From assembly GCA_021821045.1 (NCBI GenBank), contig JAKACW010000048.1, positions 1 through 33,428 on the forward strand: a stretch of DNA of 33,428 bases, written 5' to 3'. The notes beneath the pieces were generated by a model. It was given only the letters and a program-made list of their open reading frames with translations. It did no database searches and was not told where the DNA came from. Numbering within the stretch: the stretch's first letter is position 1; every line of letters starts with the position of its first letter. Both the position numbers and the translations under genes were made by a program. The stretch comes from Pseudomonadota bacterium. GTDB taxonomy: Bacteria; Pseudomonadota; Gammaproteobacteria; JAADHS01. Shown here one piece after another: positions 16,877 through 24,576 of the stretch.

Positions 16877-18574
16877 TTAGCGCCAGGACACGAACAGCCA
16901 GGTCGCGACGTTTATGGCCAGAAGAACGAGACAAACCATTTTCCAAAAGCGTATCGGATTGGCTTCCAACAAGGGCACCGATCCTTGCTGCATGAACGCC
17001 GGATTGGGGTGGGAAAGATCATAGATAAACTCCGACGACGACTCGTAGCGGCGGTCATAGCTCAACTGCACCGCTTTGCGAAGCGCCCCGTCGACCCACG
17101 GCGGAATCGACTCGACGTGCGTTCGTGCCGGGATGTAGGTTGCGGAGCGGGCCGCCTTGCGTGACAGTGCACCGCCATAAGGTAGCTTGCCGGTCAGCAT
17201 CTCGTAGGCGATGACGCCAAGGGCGTAGCCATCGCTGCGGTTTGTGCAGGGCGAATCCAGAAACAGTTCGGGGGCGGCGTAACCCATCGTGGCCAAGGGA
17301 TCTTCGTTCCGTTCCGGGCTGGGCGTTTCCTCCAGACCGGCGATTTTTGTCGAACCGAAGTCCACGATCTTTACCGTGCCGTCTAGATCGATCAGCACGT
17401 TTTCAGGCTTGATGTCTTGATGCACCATGTCCAAGCGATGAAATGCACGCAGCCCTTTCGCGAGTTGTTCGACAATGGGACGTACTTGGCTCAACGGCGC
17501 CGCCGGGTGATCGTTCATCCACTGCCGCAGCGTTTGACCGTTCACATGCTCCATGACGTAATACAAGCACTGACGCGGCCCGTCCGCCGGAACGATTTTC
17601 GCCACATGCACATTGTCGATGCGCCGGCCGACCCACTCCTCGTGCAAAAACCGGTCGATGTAGCGCGGATCGTCGGCGTAATTCACCGAGGGTGTTTTGA
17701 GTACAACATGCTTGTCCGTACGTGTGTCAACCGCAAGATAGACTTGCGTGCGCCTGCTGGCATGCATTTCGCGCACGATCCGATAGCCGTCCAGAACCAT
17801 GCCGGGTTCGAGGGGCGGCGGAAACGGCAGCTTGGCCAGTCGCCGGTAAAACGATTCCTCGTCGACCTTGGGTACCTCGTCGATACGCAACAACTGGCAC
17901 GTGAGGTTATCATCGCTGCCTCGCGCCTGGGCCAGTTCGACGATGGCGCGCGCACCCCGTTCCAGGTTGTCGCGGTGGAGCGCGATCTGGGCCGACAGCA
18001 GACCGTCAGGCAGCCACTGATACACACCGTCCGTCGTCAGCAGAAACACGTCGCCGGCTTCGACGGACGCCGTGCGGTAGTCGATCTCGATATTGACATC
18101 CGCCCCCATGGCGCGGGCCAGAACGGGTTTATCCCCGCGCAGAGCGATCATGTGGTCTCGGGTGAGGCACTCCAGCGTGCCGTTGCGCCAGCGATACACC
18201 CGAGTATCGCCGACGTGAAATACATGGGCCAACCCGCCTTTGAACACGGCGATACTGAGCGTCGTCAGCAAGGCGCGGTCGCAGCGATAGGCGCGTTGGG
18301 CGGTGCCGTAGAGCCAGCGATTTAACGCGCCGAGGATGCGGTGCGAGGCGGTCTTGACGGTCCACGAGTCGGGCGCACTGAAGTAGTCGCTGATGTAGCC
18401 TCGCACGCAGGCTTCGGCGGCCTCGCGCCCGGCTTCCGACGAGCTGACCCCGTCGGCGACGACGGCGACGACGCCTTTGGTGAACAGTGTTCCGTCCTTC
18501 GGAACGAGTATCCCGCAGGCGTCATCGTTTTGGGATTTGATTCCCGCAGTGCTGAATTGCCCGGCGGCAATCAT
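16877..18574 (-). CDS. PP2C phosphatase - Ser/Thr kinase fusion, membrane-anchored
   Basis: This 565-residue signalling protein has two opposing enzymes. Residues 1 to about 235 are a PP2C phosphatase with metal-binding Asp motifs: ADGVSSSEAG (Asp41), VGDTRVYR (Asp123), TTDGV (Asp182) and SDDN (Asp221/222). Residues about 262-525 are a Hanks-type kinase: Lys293 in VVLKTP, catalytic loop HQDIKPEN at 385-392 (His-Gln-Asp instead of His-Arg-Asp), DFG at 405-407, and an APE-like APEL. One C-terminal helix (about 543-562) anchors it in the inner membrane with both enzymes in the cytoplasm. It sits between the nitrate transporter (6 nt upstream) and nirB. The same position is held by a kinase gene in the Pseudomonas aeruginosa nitrate cluster (recalled, not searched). 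Control of transporter or reductase activity by phosphorylation is inference; HQD suggests a non-RD kinase. Confidence 0.92.
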   Translation of the reverse strand: MIAAGQFSTAGIKSQNDDACGILVPKDGTLFTKGVVAVVADGVSSSEAGREAAEACVRGYISDYFSAPDSWTVKTASHRILGALNRWLYGTAQRAYRCDRALLTTLSIAVFKGGLAHVFHVGDTRVYRWRNGTLECLTRDHMIALRGDKPVLARAMGADVNIEIDYRTASVEAGDVFLLTTDGVYQWLPDGLLSAQIALHRDNLERGARAIVELAQARGSDDNLTCQLLRIDEVPKVDEESFYRRLAKLPFPPPLEPGMVLDGYRIVREMHASRRTQVYLAVDTRTDKHVVLKTPSVNYADDPRYIDRFLHEEWVGRRIDNVHVAKIVPADGPRQCLYYVMEHVNGQTLRQWMNDHPAAPLSQVRPIVEQLAKGLRAFHRLDMVHQDIKPENVLIDLDGTVKIVDFGSTKIAGLEETPSPERNEDPLATMGYAAPELFLDSPCTNRSDGYALGVIAYEMLTGKLPYGGALSRKAARSATYIPARTHVESIPPWVDGALRKAVQLSYDRRYESSSEFIYDLSHPNPAFMQQGSVPLLEANPIRFWKMVCLVLLAINVATWLFVSWR

Positions 18575-18580
18575 GGACGG

Positions 18581-20050
18581 CTAATGCACATCGATCATTT
18601 GAACCGTACCGTCGGGCAGAACTTCGGCGATTTGGCCGTGGGGTTCCTCGAGAAAGAAATACACGGCAAGCCAGACTACCGCGGCCGACGCAGCGATCAC
18701 CAAGAAAAAGACCTGCGGCGACACGAACGACAGCACCGTCAGGAACACGACCCCGCCCACGTTACCGTAGGCGCCCGCCATTCCGGCAATTTGGCCCGTC
18801 ATGCGCCGCTTGATCAACGGCACCATGGCGAAGACCGCCCCGTTACCCGCGTGGACGAATAAGCCGCAGCCGATAATCGCGGCCACGGCGACAAGCAAAG
18901 GCCATTGAGGGTTGATGGAAGCCATGAGCAAGTATCCCGCGGTTGTGCCGGCAAGGGAAATACCCAAGGTGCGCCGCCGGCCCAGTTTGTCGCTGATGAA
19001 TCCGCCCCCCGGTCGGGCAAACAACACGATGAACGCAAAGGACCCGCCCAGCATGCCGGCGACCACCTGGGACAAGCCGAAGACGTCGCGGAAATACAAC
19101 GGCAGCATCGAAACGACGGCCAGTTCCGAGCCGAAGGTCACAAGATAGGTCAATTGCAGCAGCGCCACTTGCTTGAACTTGTAGCGATGAATTTCGGCTA
19201 CGGGCTTGGCAAAGATATCGCGGTTGATTTGGAACACGCGGTAGCATTGATAGGCATAGGTCGCCGCCAGAAAAAAGTAAACCGAGTTGACGAAACCCGC
19301 ACTCAGCAGTGCCAGACCGGTGGGCGACAGTTTCCATGCCAGCACGGCAAGGGCGAGATACAGCGGGATATTCATCACCAAGTAGAAGATGAAATCGCCT
19401 TTGCTGGTCACCTCCAAGGCCCCGGTTTTCTTCGGTTTGAAGTAGGTCGACCCCTTGGGGGTGTTGTGGACCGAAAGGTAATAAATCACGGCGTAAACCA
19501 GAGCCACGACCCCTGTCGAGCCAACGGCGTAGCGCCAACCGTTGTCGCCGCCAACGGCCAGCGCGAGCGCGGGCAGGGCCATGGCTGCGGCGGCCGAGCC
19601 GAAATTGCCCCACCCGGCGTAGATTCCTTGCGCGAATCCGACTTGTTTGGCGGGGAACCACTCGCCGATCATGCGTGTGCCGACGACGAAGCCGGCGCCG
19701 ACGAAGCCCAGCAGGAAACGGGACAATGCAAGTTGGTCGTAGTTGTCGGCGGCCGCGAATATCAGACACAGCACGCCGGCGATTCCCAGCAGACTGGAAA
19801 ACATGAGCTTGGGACCAAGCTTGTCCACCATCATCCCGACGATGATGCGGGCCGGAATGGTGATGGCCACGTTGATAATCAACAGTGCTTTGACCTGCTG
19901 CTCGGTGAGGTCGAACGCGTCACGTATGGAACCTAACAGCGGTGCGTGGTTGAACCACACGACAAAGCTAATGAAGAAAGCGATCCAGGTGAGATGAAGA
20001 ATACGGAACTTGTCGTGGAACGACCAAAGTGGAAACCGATTGTCGGACAT
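18581..20050 (-). CDS. NarK-family nitrate/nitrite MFS transporter
   Basis: This 489-residue, 12-helix inner-membrane protein imports nitrate for assimilation. The start at 20050 (MSDNRFPLWSFHDKFR) is preferred, with GGGG upstream, over a start 54 codons further out that adds a Pro/Arg-rich tail. The nitrate signature segments are clear: NS1 AGWGNFGSAAA near residue 155 and NS2 AGAYGNVGG near 440, along with the RMIGEWFP segment that bears a substrate-binding Arg in NarK. It heads the run of six more minus-strand genes down to the TfoX-like gene and is followed after 6 nt by the phosphatase/kinase. The soluble N-terminus is typical of NasA-type transporters of Pseudomonas. Confidence 0.93.
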   Translation of the reverse strand: MSDNRFPLWSFHDKFRILHLTWIAFFISFVVWFNHAPLLGSIRDAFDLTEQQVKALLIINVAITIPARIIVGMMVDKLGPKLMFSSLLGIAGVLCLIFAAADNYDQLALSRFLLGFVGAGFVVGTRMIGEWFPAKQVGFAQGIYAGWGNFGSAAAAMALPALALAVGGDNGWRYAVGSTGVVALVYAVIYYLSVHNTPKGSTYFKPKKTGALEVTSKGDFIFYLVMNIPLYLALAVLAWKLSPTGLALLSAGFVNSVYFFLAATYAYQCYRVFQINRDIFAKPVAEIHRYKFKQVALLQLTYLVTFGSELAVVSMLPLYFRDVFGLSQVVAGMLGGSFAFIVLFARPGGGFISDKLGRRRTLGISLAGTTAGYLLMASINPQWPLLVAVAAIIGCGLFVHAGNGAVFAMVPLIKRRMTGQIAGMAGAYGNVGGVVFLTVLSFVSPQVFFLVIAASAAVVWLAVYFFLEEPHGQIAEVLPDGTVQMIDVH

Positions 20051-20085
20051 GTGCACCCCAAATAAGTCATCGTGTGCCGGAGTGG

Positions 20086-20101
20086 TGCAATTCTTATACC
20101 G
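20086..20101 (-). promoter_or_regulatory. Candidate sigma-54 promoter of the nitrate series
   Basis: On the minus strand CGGTATAAGAATTGCA has GG and GC spaced by exactly 10 nt and a perfect -12 TTGCA, while the rest of the -24 element (GGTAT instead of GGCAC) is weak. Transcription would begin near 20075, giving a leader of about 25 nt. The alternative is a sigma-70 promoter somewhat further upstream. Confidence 0.35.
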
Positions 20102-20240
20102 CGGAGATAACAGTCTGTTTGTATTGAAGCAATGCGGACTTGGCCGAAGTCGCGGCGGACGCCGTGGCACCGGCTTGGGGCGGAGGCAGCGGCCTGGGCT
20201 GCCGTCTCGCACGATTGTTGTGCGTTGACCGAAAATGCAA

Positions 20241-20262
20241 CCGCCCGCGCGGTGGCGGGCGG
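20241..20262 (-). terminator. Probable terminator of the DUF2934 gene
   Basis: CCGCCCGC at 20241-20248 pairs perfectly with GCGGGCGG at 20255-20262 around a 6-nt loop. On the minus strand the stem is followed by TTGCATTTTC, a loose T-rich tail. It lies 28 nt beyond the stop codon of the DUF2934 gene. Confidence 0.5.
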
Positions 20263-20290
20263 CGAGGTTGGTTTTATCGCGGGCGGGCGG

Positions 20291-20647
20291 CTAGTCTTTG
20301 CCCGTGTTGCTTTCCATGATGACGCGATCGATCTGCGCGGCAGCCTCCAGCCAGTCCTGCTGCGGGTCGCCCCCTTGGAATCCCCGCTTCTCGGCAATGT
20401 AATAGGCTGCTTCGTTGATCATCCGGGTTCGCTCTTCGGAGGTGATCACATTGCGGTTCGGCGCGCTCTTGCGTTTCGCAGCGCTGGTAGCAGCGGGTGT
20501 CTTAGTCGATTTTGCCGGTTGCGCCGGCGAAGAGGTCGTCTTCGCAGCGCTTTTGGAATTACTCTTCGTTGCAATCGCGGGGGCGTTCTTCGCCTTGCTC
20601 GGGCGGGCGGGCTTTTTGCCCTCGGAAGTTCCTTTTGATGTGCTCAT
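20291..20647 (-). CDS. DUF2934 domain protein with Lys/Ala/Ser-rich N-terminus
   Basis: This 118-residue protein starts at the ATG at 20647, with GGAG 7 nt upstream; an in-frame ATG five codons earlier is less well placed. Residues 1 to about 65 are a low-complexity basic tail rich in Lys, Ala, Ser and Pro (KPARPSKAKN, TPAATSAAKR), similar to histone H1-like tails. The C-terminal 45 residues match DUF2934: RTRMINEAAYYIAEKRGF, GGDPQQDWLEAAAQID. The function of DUF2934 is unknown; a nucleic-acid-binding role is only suggested by the basic tail. It stands alone, upstream of the nitrate operon on the same strand but with its own terminator. Confidence 0.8.
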   Translation of the reverse strand: MSTSKGTSEGKKPARPSKAKNAPAIATKSNSKSAAKTTSSPAQPAKSTKTPAATSAAKRKSAPNRNVITSEERTRMINEAAYYIAEKRGFQGGDPQQDWLEAAAQIDRVIMESNTGKD

Positions 20648-20982
20648 GGACGTTCTCCTCACTCAATGTCCTCGTCGTGATAGATGTTCACTGGTTCTGA
20701 AGCAATTTCTAATGCAATTTTAGGACCGAACTGGTTAGGTAAAATCATTTTAGACGGTATTTCTTTCCGTGCGATGACAACCGCCTCAGGGAAATGCTTA
20801 GCGATCGCTGGACGAGGTTTCCGACTGCCGGCAAGTATACTCCATTGGGGCGGCGTACCGCCTGTCGTAAATCATGCTCCAGGCCACTTTGGCGGGGCGT
20901 ACCCTCGGTTATCCATTATTTACGCGCGGGGACCCCTGGACTACAGTTTGTTTACATTTGTTCTCTCCAAGACAGAATCCCT
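20648..20982. other. Intergenic region between divergent genes
   Basis: This stretch of about 335 nt separates the DUF2934 gene and the small Sel1-repeat gene. I find no coding signal. It holds AT-rich segments at about 20700-20770 and 20910-20970 that may be promoters, a TATACT hexamer at 20836-20841, and an octamer GGCGTACC repeated at 20852 and 20896. Their use is unknown. Confidence 0.4.
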
Positions 20983-21534
20983 ATGAAACGATCCTCCGCC
21001 CGGCGACAAACGGCTAACGTGGTTGAATTGTGGCTCCCGCTCGCGGTGAAGGGGCATGCCCGCGCCCAATACATCCTGGGGCGGGTGTACGCCGAAGGGA
21101 AAGGCGCCCCGCGTGATCAGAAACAGGCCTTCGATTGGCTGGCCAAGTCGGCCGAGCAAGGCAACGCCGATGCCCAACTTTACCTTGGCGTGATGTACGC
21201 CAAAGGTCGTCATATTCCACGCAACGATCTCAAAGCCAGCCACTGGCTGCGATTCGCGGCCGAAGCGGGTTTGGCCAAGGCGCAGTGTTATCTCAGTCGA
21301 ATGTACGCGCAGGGCATTGGTGTGCCGCGCAGTTTCGTATACGCCTACATGTGGGCCATGTTGGCGGCCACCGGCGGACGGCGCGGGGCGGACATCTCGC
21401 GGGTGGGAAATGAAAAGATTCGCGCCTATGCGCTCAACACGCTGGAAACGTTTGCGCGGAACATGAGCCGGGAAGAGGCCAGCGCGGCGATTCGCATGGC
21501 CAAGAAATGGCGCAGCCGGCAAATTGCGCCGTAA
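20983..21534 (+). CDS. Small Sel1-repeat protein
   Basis: This 183-residue protein starts at the ATG at 20983 (MKRSSARRQTANVVELW), although the ribosome-binding site is weak. It has three Sel1-type helical repeats (about residues 18-125): AQYILGRVYAEGKGAPRD, AQLYLGVMYAKGRHIPRN and AQCYLSRMYAQGIGVPRS. These are followed by a helical tail with two clustered basic stretches ending AKKWRSRQIAP. No signal peptide is seen, so it is probably cytoplasmic. Sel1 repeats mediate protein contacts; the partner is not known. It ends 4 nt from a convergent second Sel1 protein, which is secreted, so the two may be related by duplication. Confidence 0.85.
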   Translation: MKRSSARRQTANVVELWLPLAVKGHARAQYILGRVYAEGKGAPRDQKQAFDWLAKSAEQGNADAQLYLGVMYAKGRHIPRNDLKASHWLRFAAEAGLAKAQCYLSRMYAQGIGVPRSFVYAYMWAMLAATGGRRGADISRVGNEKIRAYALNTLETFARNMSREEASAAIRMAKKWRSRQIAP

Positions 21535-21538
21535 CTTT

Positions 21539-22744
21539 CTACTCCACCACCACCAGCGCCCGATTGTCCTCCAACCACTGCGCCGCCTGCTCTCTGGCCG
21601 CTTGAATTTGGTTGGTTGACATCTTTTCAGCCAATTTTTCTTTGCTCAGCTCGGCCGCAACCCGCATGCTGACGTTGGTGAGGGCGAATTGCTTTTCCGC
21701 GATGGTGTACCACTTGTACGAGGTCACCCAATTCTGCGGCACGCCCAGGCCGAAACGGTACATGGTGGCGAGATTGACTTGAGCCACGGCGTGCCCCTGA
21801 GCGGATGCGGCGGTATACCAGTTCACCGCTTCCTTGAGATCCACTTTCACGCCATGACCCTCGGCATACATGACACCCAAGCTGTTTTGCGCATCCGCCA
21901 AACCCTTCTTGGCGGCACGGTGGTACCAGTTAGCCGCCTCAGGTTGATCTTGGGCGATGCCCGCCTCCCCCATATAAAATAACAGTCCGATCGCATACTC
22001 GGCTTTGGCGTGTCCTTGATCCCCCGCGACGCGGTACCACCGCATGGCTTCCGCGCCGTCTCGGGGCACGCCTCGCCCCTCTTCGTATACCTTGCCTATT
22101 TGATAAGCGGCTTCGGCGTTGCCTTTTTCCGCCGCCATTCGCAGGTATTGCAATCCTTTGGCTTCGTCGGCGGCAACACCGCGACCGCGCAGGTACATCA
22201 AGCCTAACTCGGCTTGGGCATCGGCATCGCCGTTCGAAGCGGCGGTTTCGAACCAACGCATGGCCTCGGCACCGTCGGCCGCCACGCCCCAGCCATTCAA
22301 AAACATTCGCCCCATGCGGGTTGAGGCTTCGGCCGAACCGAGCAGGGCCGCGCGTCGATACCAATTCGCCGCTTCGGTATAACTTTTCAGCACGCCGTTG
22401 CCTTCCGCGAAAAGGTCACCCAACTTCAGCTGGGCGTCCACGTTGTCGGCTTCCGCCGCTTCGCGCAGCAAAGGCGCGGCGGCCTGCGCGTTGCCTTCGT
22501 TGAGTAAGGCTTGCGCGCGTTCGAAGGAATCGGCGGACGTTGGCGTTCGCGCGTCGTCAACGGCATCAGCCGCGCTGTCGCGGGAGGACTGCTTGCCACT
22601 CGACGACTTTGATGTTGTGGTTTTTTCCGCAGATGAGCGAGCGCTAAAAACGTCCAAGTTGCTGCAGCCCTGCAATGCAACTGCGACGATGAGTGCGAGG
22701 CCGCCGACAAAGCGAAAGTGCGGGCCCGAGCGAAATCCAGACAT
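21539..22744 (-). CDS. Sel1-repeat lipoprotein
   Basis: This 401-residue lipoprotein has a signal peptide with lipobox ALQGC (Cys about 27), a Ser/Thr/Lys-rich linker to about residue 65, and then about eight Sel1 repeats of 36 residues in tandem (for example AQLKLGDLFAEGNGVLKS, AQAELGLMYLRGRGVAAD, AAYQIGKVYEEGRGVPRD). A helical C-terminus ends EDNRALVVVE. It is membrane-attached by lipid, with the repeats facing the periplasm. Sel1 lipoproteins often act as scaffolds in envelope processes, but no specific role can be deduced. It is convergent with the small Sel1 protein and divergent from lexA. Confidence 0.9.
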   Translation of the reverse strand: MSGFRSGPHFRFVGGLALIVAVALQGCSNLDVFSARSSAEKTTTSKSSSGKQSSRDSAADAVDDARTPTSADSFERAQALLNEGNAQAAAPLLREAAEADNVDAQLKLGDLFAEGNGVLKSYTEAANWYRRAALLGSAEASTRMGRMFLNGWGVAADGAEAMRWFETAASNGDADAQAELGLMYLRGRGVAADEAKGLQYLRMAAEKGNAEAAYQIGKVYEEGRGVPRDGAEAMRWYRVAGDQGHAKAEYAIGLLFYMGEAGIAQDQPEAANWYHRAAKKGLADAQNSLGVMYAEGHGVKVDLKEAVNWYTAASAQGHAVAQVNLATMYRFGLGVPQNWVTSYKWYTIAEKQFALTNVSMRVAAELSKEKLAEKMSTNQIQAAREQAAQWLEDNRALVVVE

Positions 22745-22921
22745 CAGCGAATTCCTCTATTTCGTTATGCGCTATTGCGAACCAAGGGAGGTCAGGAGTA
22801 TATTCTAGCGAAAAATCAATTAAAAAATAATAAATTATCTGAAAACAAAGGATTGAGTTGTTGTATTAATGCGCAGCGGCAAGCCGCCGTGGCGTGTTTA
22901 TCGGTTTTATCTTTATTTATC

Positions 22922-22954
22922 TTGCGGCCGCCTAGTGGCTGTATATAATAACAG
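22922..22954 (+). promoter_or_regulatory. lexA promoter with embedded SOS box
   Basis: The SOS box CTGTATATAATAACAG (22939-22954) is a perfect CTGT-N8-ACAG dyad. It overlaps a sigma-70 -10 element TATAAT (22944-22949), with TTGCGG at 22922-22927 as -35 and a 16-nt spacer. LexA binding would block RNA polymerase directly, so lexA, and probably imuA behind it, is self-repressed and induced by DNA damage. Confidence 0.88.
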
Positions 22955-23040
22955 TATCCTCTGGAAAGAATCAAAATCAACGGTCTCGAAGCGATTTTTC
23001 ATCACATAACGATAACGATAGAAAAACGAAGGAGGGAAAC

Positions 23041-23643
23041 ATGGAAGGACTTACCGTTCGTCAATCGGAAATTCTGCAATTGATTCGCGACCACATCGAG
23101 GAAAACGGCATGCCGCCGACGCGGGCGGAGATCGCCGCCACGTTGGGGTTTCGCTCGGTCAACGCCGCCGAGGATCATCTCAAGGCGCTGGAACGCAAAG
23201 GTGCCATCGAAATCATGCCCGGCACTTCGCGCGGCATTCGCCTGATGCAGGAAACCGGATTGCCGGTCATCGGCCGTGTCGCCGCCGGCAATCCCATGTT
23301 GGCCGAGCAGCACATTGAAACGTATTACGACGTGGATCCGCGACTGTTCAAGCCGCGTCCGCACTATTTGCTCAGGGTCAAAGGCATGAGCATGAAGAAC
23401 GCCGGCATTTTGGATGGCGATTTATTGGCCGTGCATCGCACCAAGAATGTCGACAACAACCAAATCGTCGTCGCGCGCATCGGCGAGGAAGTGACCGTCA
23501 AGCGCTTTAAGCGCAAGTGGAAGAATCAAGTTTGGTTGATGCCGGAAAATCCGGACTTCGAAACCATCGTGGTGGATTTGCGCGATCAGAACTTGACGAT
23601 CGAAGGCTTGTGCGTCGGCGTCGTTCGTCCGGGGATGATGTAG
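23041..23643 (+). CDS. lexA: LexA repressor
   Basis: This 200-residue SOS repressor starts at 23041 with GGAGG just upstream. The winged-helix DNA-binding domain is at residues 1-70 ([16 protein letters not shown] ... [13 protein letters not shown]). The self-cleavage site Ala82-Gly83 lies in GRVAAGNPM, catalytic Ser117 in KGMSMKN and Lys154 in VTVKRFKR. All three sit two residues before their E. coli positions, so the protease is intact. RecA-stimulated cleavage should release the SOS genes including itself and imuB, both of which carry matching boxes in this window. Length is normal. Confidence 0.96.
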   Translation: MEGLTVRQSEILQLIRDHIEENGMPPTRAEIAATLGFRSVNAAEDHLKALERKGAIEIMPGTSRGIRLMQETGLPVIGRVAAGNPMLAEQHIETYYDVDPRLFKPRPHYLLRVKGMSMKNAGILDGDLLAVHRTKNVDNNQIVVARIGEEVTVKRFKRKWKNQVWLMPENPDFETIVVDLRDQNLTIEGLCVGVVRPGMM

Positions 23644-23655
23644 GCGCGAAGGCTT

Positions 23656-23776
23656 GTCGCGGAAGACTCCGCTCTCACGCGGGATGATGCCTTTGTTGTG
23701 AGAGCGGTTTCCTGGCGCGATGACATCCGGCGTGGCAGCGAGCCGCGCAAAGAATCGCGGTTAAAACCGCTCCTAC
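23656..23776. repeat. Three REP-like units between lexA and imuA
   Basis: The units are 23656-23678 (GTCGCGGAAGACTCCGCTCTCAC), 23698-23721 in the opposite sense (starting GTGAGAGCGGTTTCC) and 23754-23776 (ATCGCGGTTAAAACC... ending GCTCCTAC). The first two can pair as a doublet. The third ends 7 nt before the imuA ATG and leaves no room for a normal ribosome-binding site. Confidence 0.7.
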
Positions 23777-23783
23777 GGCAAAT

Positions 23784-24380
23784 ATGGGCTTACATCCGCA
23801 AGTTTGGCGCGCAAATGAGCTTCTTAAAGCCTCGCTGCCCGCCATTCCCACCGGCTTTGCCGCCCTGGATGAACAGTTATCCGGCGGCGGCTGGCCGCAG
23901 GGCGCGCTGACCGAAATCCTGCTAAGCAACGAGGGCATCGGCGAGCTGCGCTTGTTGATGCCGGCCTTGGCGCAACTTAGCCAACAACAACGTTGGCTGG
24001 CATGGATCGCTCCGCCCTATATTCCTTACGCACCCGCGCTGGCCGCCAGCGGCGTGGATCTTTCCCGGGTATTGTTGATTCACCCCCGGGCCAACAAAGA
24101 CGGTTTATGGGCGATCGAACAAGCCTTGCGCTCAGGCACCTGCAGCGCGGTGATGGTATGGCTCGCCGCCAACGATCAACGCTTGCAGCGGCGCCTGCAA
24201 TTGGCCGCCGAAGCCGGACACTGCGCCTGTTTTCTGTTTCGCGATGAACGCACCGCCCTGCGCACATCCTACGCCGCTTTACGTCTGCGCTTGGAGGCGG
24301 TGAATGAAGGATTGAAAGTGCATATTCTCAAACGTCGCGGCGGATGGGCGGGCGCGCCAATTGTTCTAAGCAACCTTTGA
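23784..24380 (+). CDS. imuA: ImuA, SOS mutagenesis accessory protein
   Basis: This 198-residue protein is of the ImuA (SulA/RecA-like) family, which works with ImuB and the polymerase DnaE2 in error-prone lesion bypass. It opens MGLHPQVWRANELL and has IPTGFAALDEQLSGGGWPQG (about residues 21-40), the conserved RecA-like core motif, then ALTEILL and a helical C-terminus ending IVLSNL. The ATG at 23784 is the only plausible start, though it has no clear ribosome-binding site and directly follows a REP unit. There is no SOS box of its own, so it likely depends on read-through from the lexA promoter 140 nt upstream of it. Confidence 0.9.
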   Translation: MGLHPQVWRANELLKASLPAIPTGFAALDEQLSGGGWPQGALTEILLSNEGIGELRLLMPALAQLSQQQRWLAWIAPPYIPYAPALAASGVDLSRVLLIHPRANKDGLWAIEQALRSGTCSAVMVWLAANDQRLQRRLQLAAEAGHCACFLFRDERTALRTSYAALRLRLEAVNEGLKVHILKRRGGWAGAPIVLSNL

Positions 24381-24411
24381 TTCTCTGGATCTAAACGCTC
24401 TCTACAGCATT

Positions 24412-24523
24412 ATCGCGGAATAATCCGCTCCCACAAAAATGCATACTCCTAGGAGCGGTCATTTAAGCCCCTTGGGTATGGCCGAGAATCTGGCGCTCAT
24501 TCGCGAGCATGCTCGCTCCTACA
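24412..24523. repeat. REP-like units between imuA and imuB
   Basis: A clear unit lies at 24412-24433 (ATCGCGGAATAATCCG... ending CTCCCAC), a partial one at 24450-24466 (TAGGAGCGGTCATTTAA), and a third of slightly different type at 24499-24523 (TTCGCGAGCATGCTCGCTCC core). The last is nearly identical in form to the classic Pseudomonas REP. It ends 16 nt before the imuB SOS box. Confidence 0.68.
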
Positions 24524-24539
24524 TCAAGCACCGTCTAGA

Positions 24540-24555
24540 CTGTATACTTAAACAG
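24540..24555 (+). promoter_or_regulatory. SOS box of imuB
   Basis: CTGTATACTTAAACAG is a perfect CTGT-N8-ACAG LexA site centred about 30 nt before the imuB ATG at 24577. A TATACT hexamer inside the box (24543-24548) may be the -10 element. It shows that imuB has its own LexA-controlled promoter in addition to any transcript from lexA. Confidence 0.85.
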
Positions 24556-24576
24556 TATATAGCTCGGGCGACGGCA

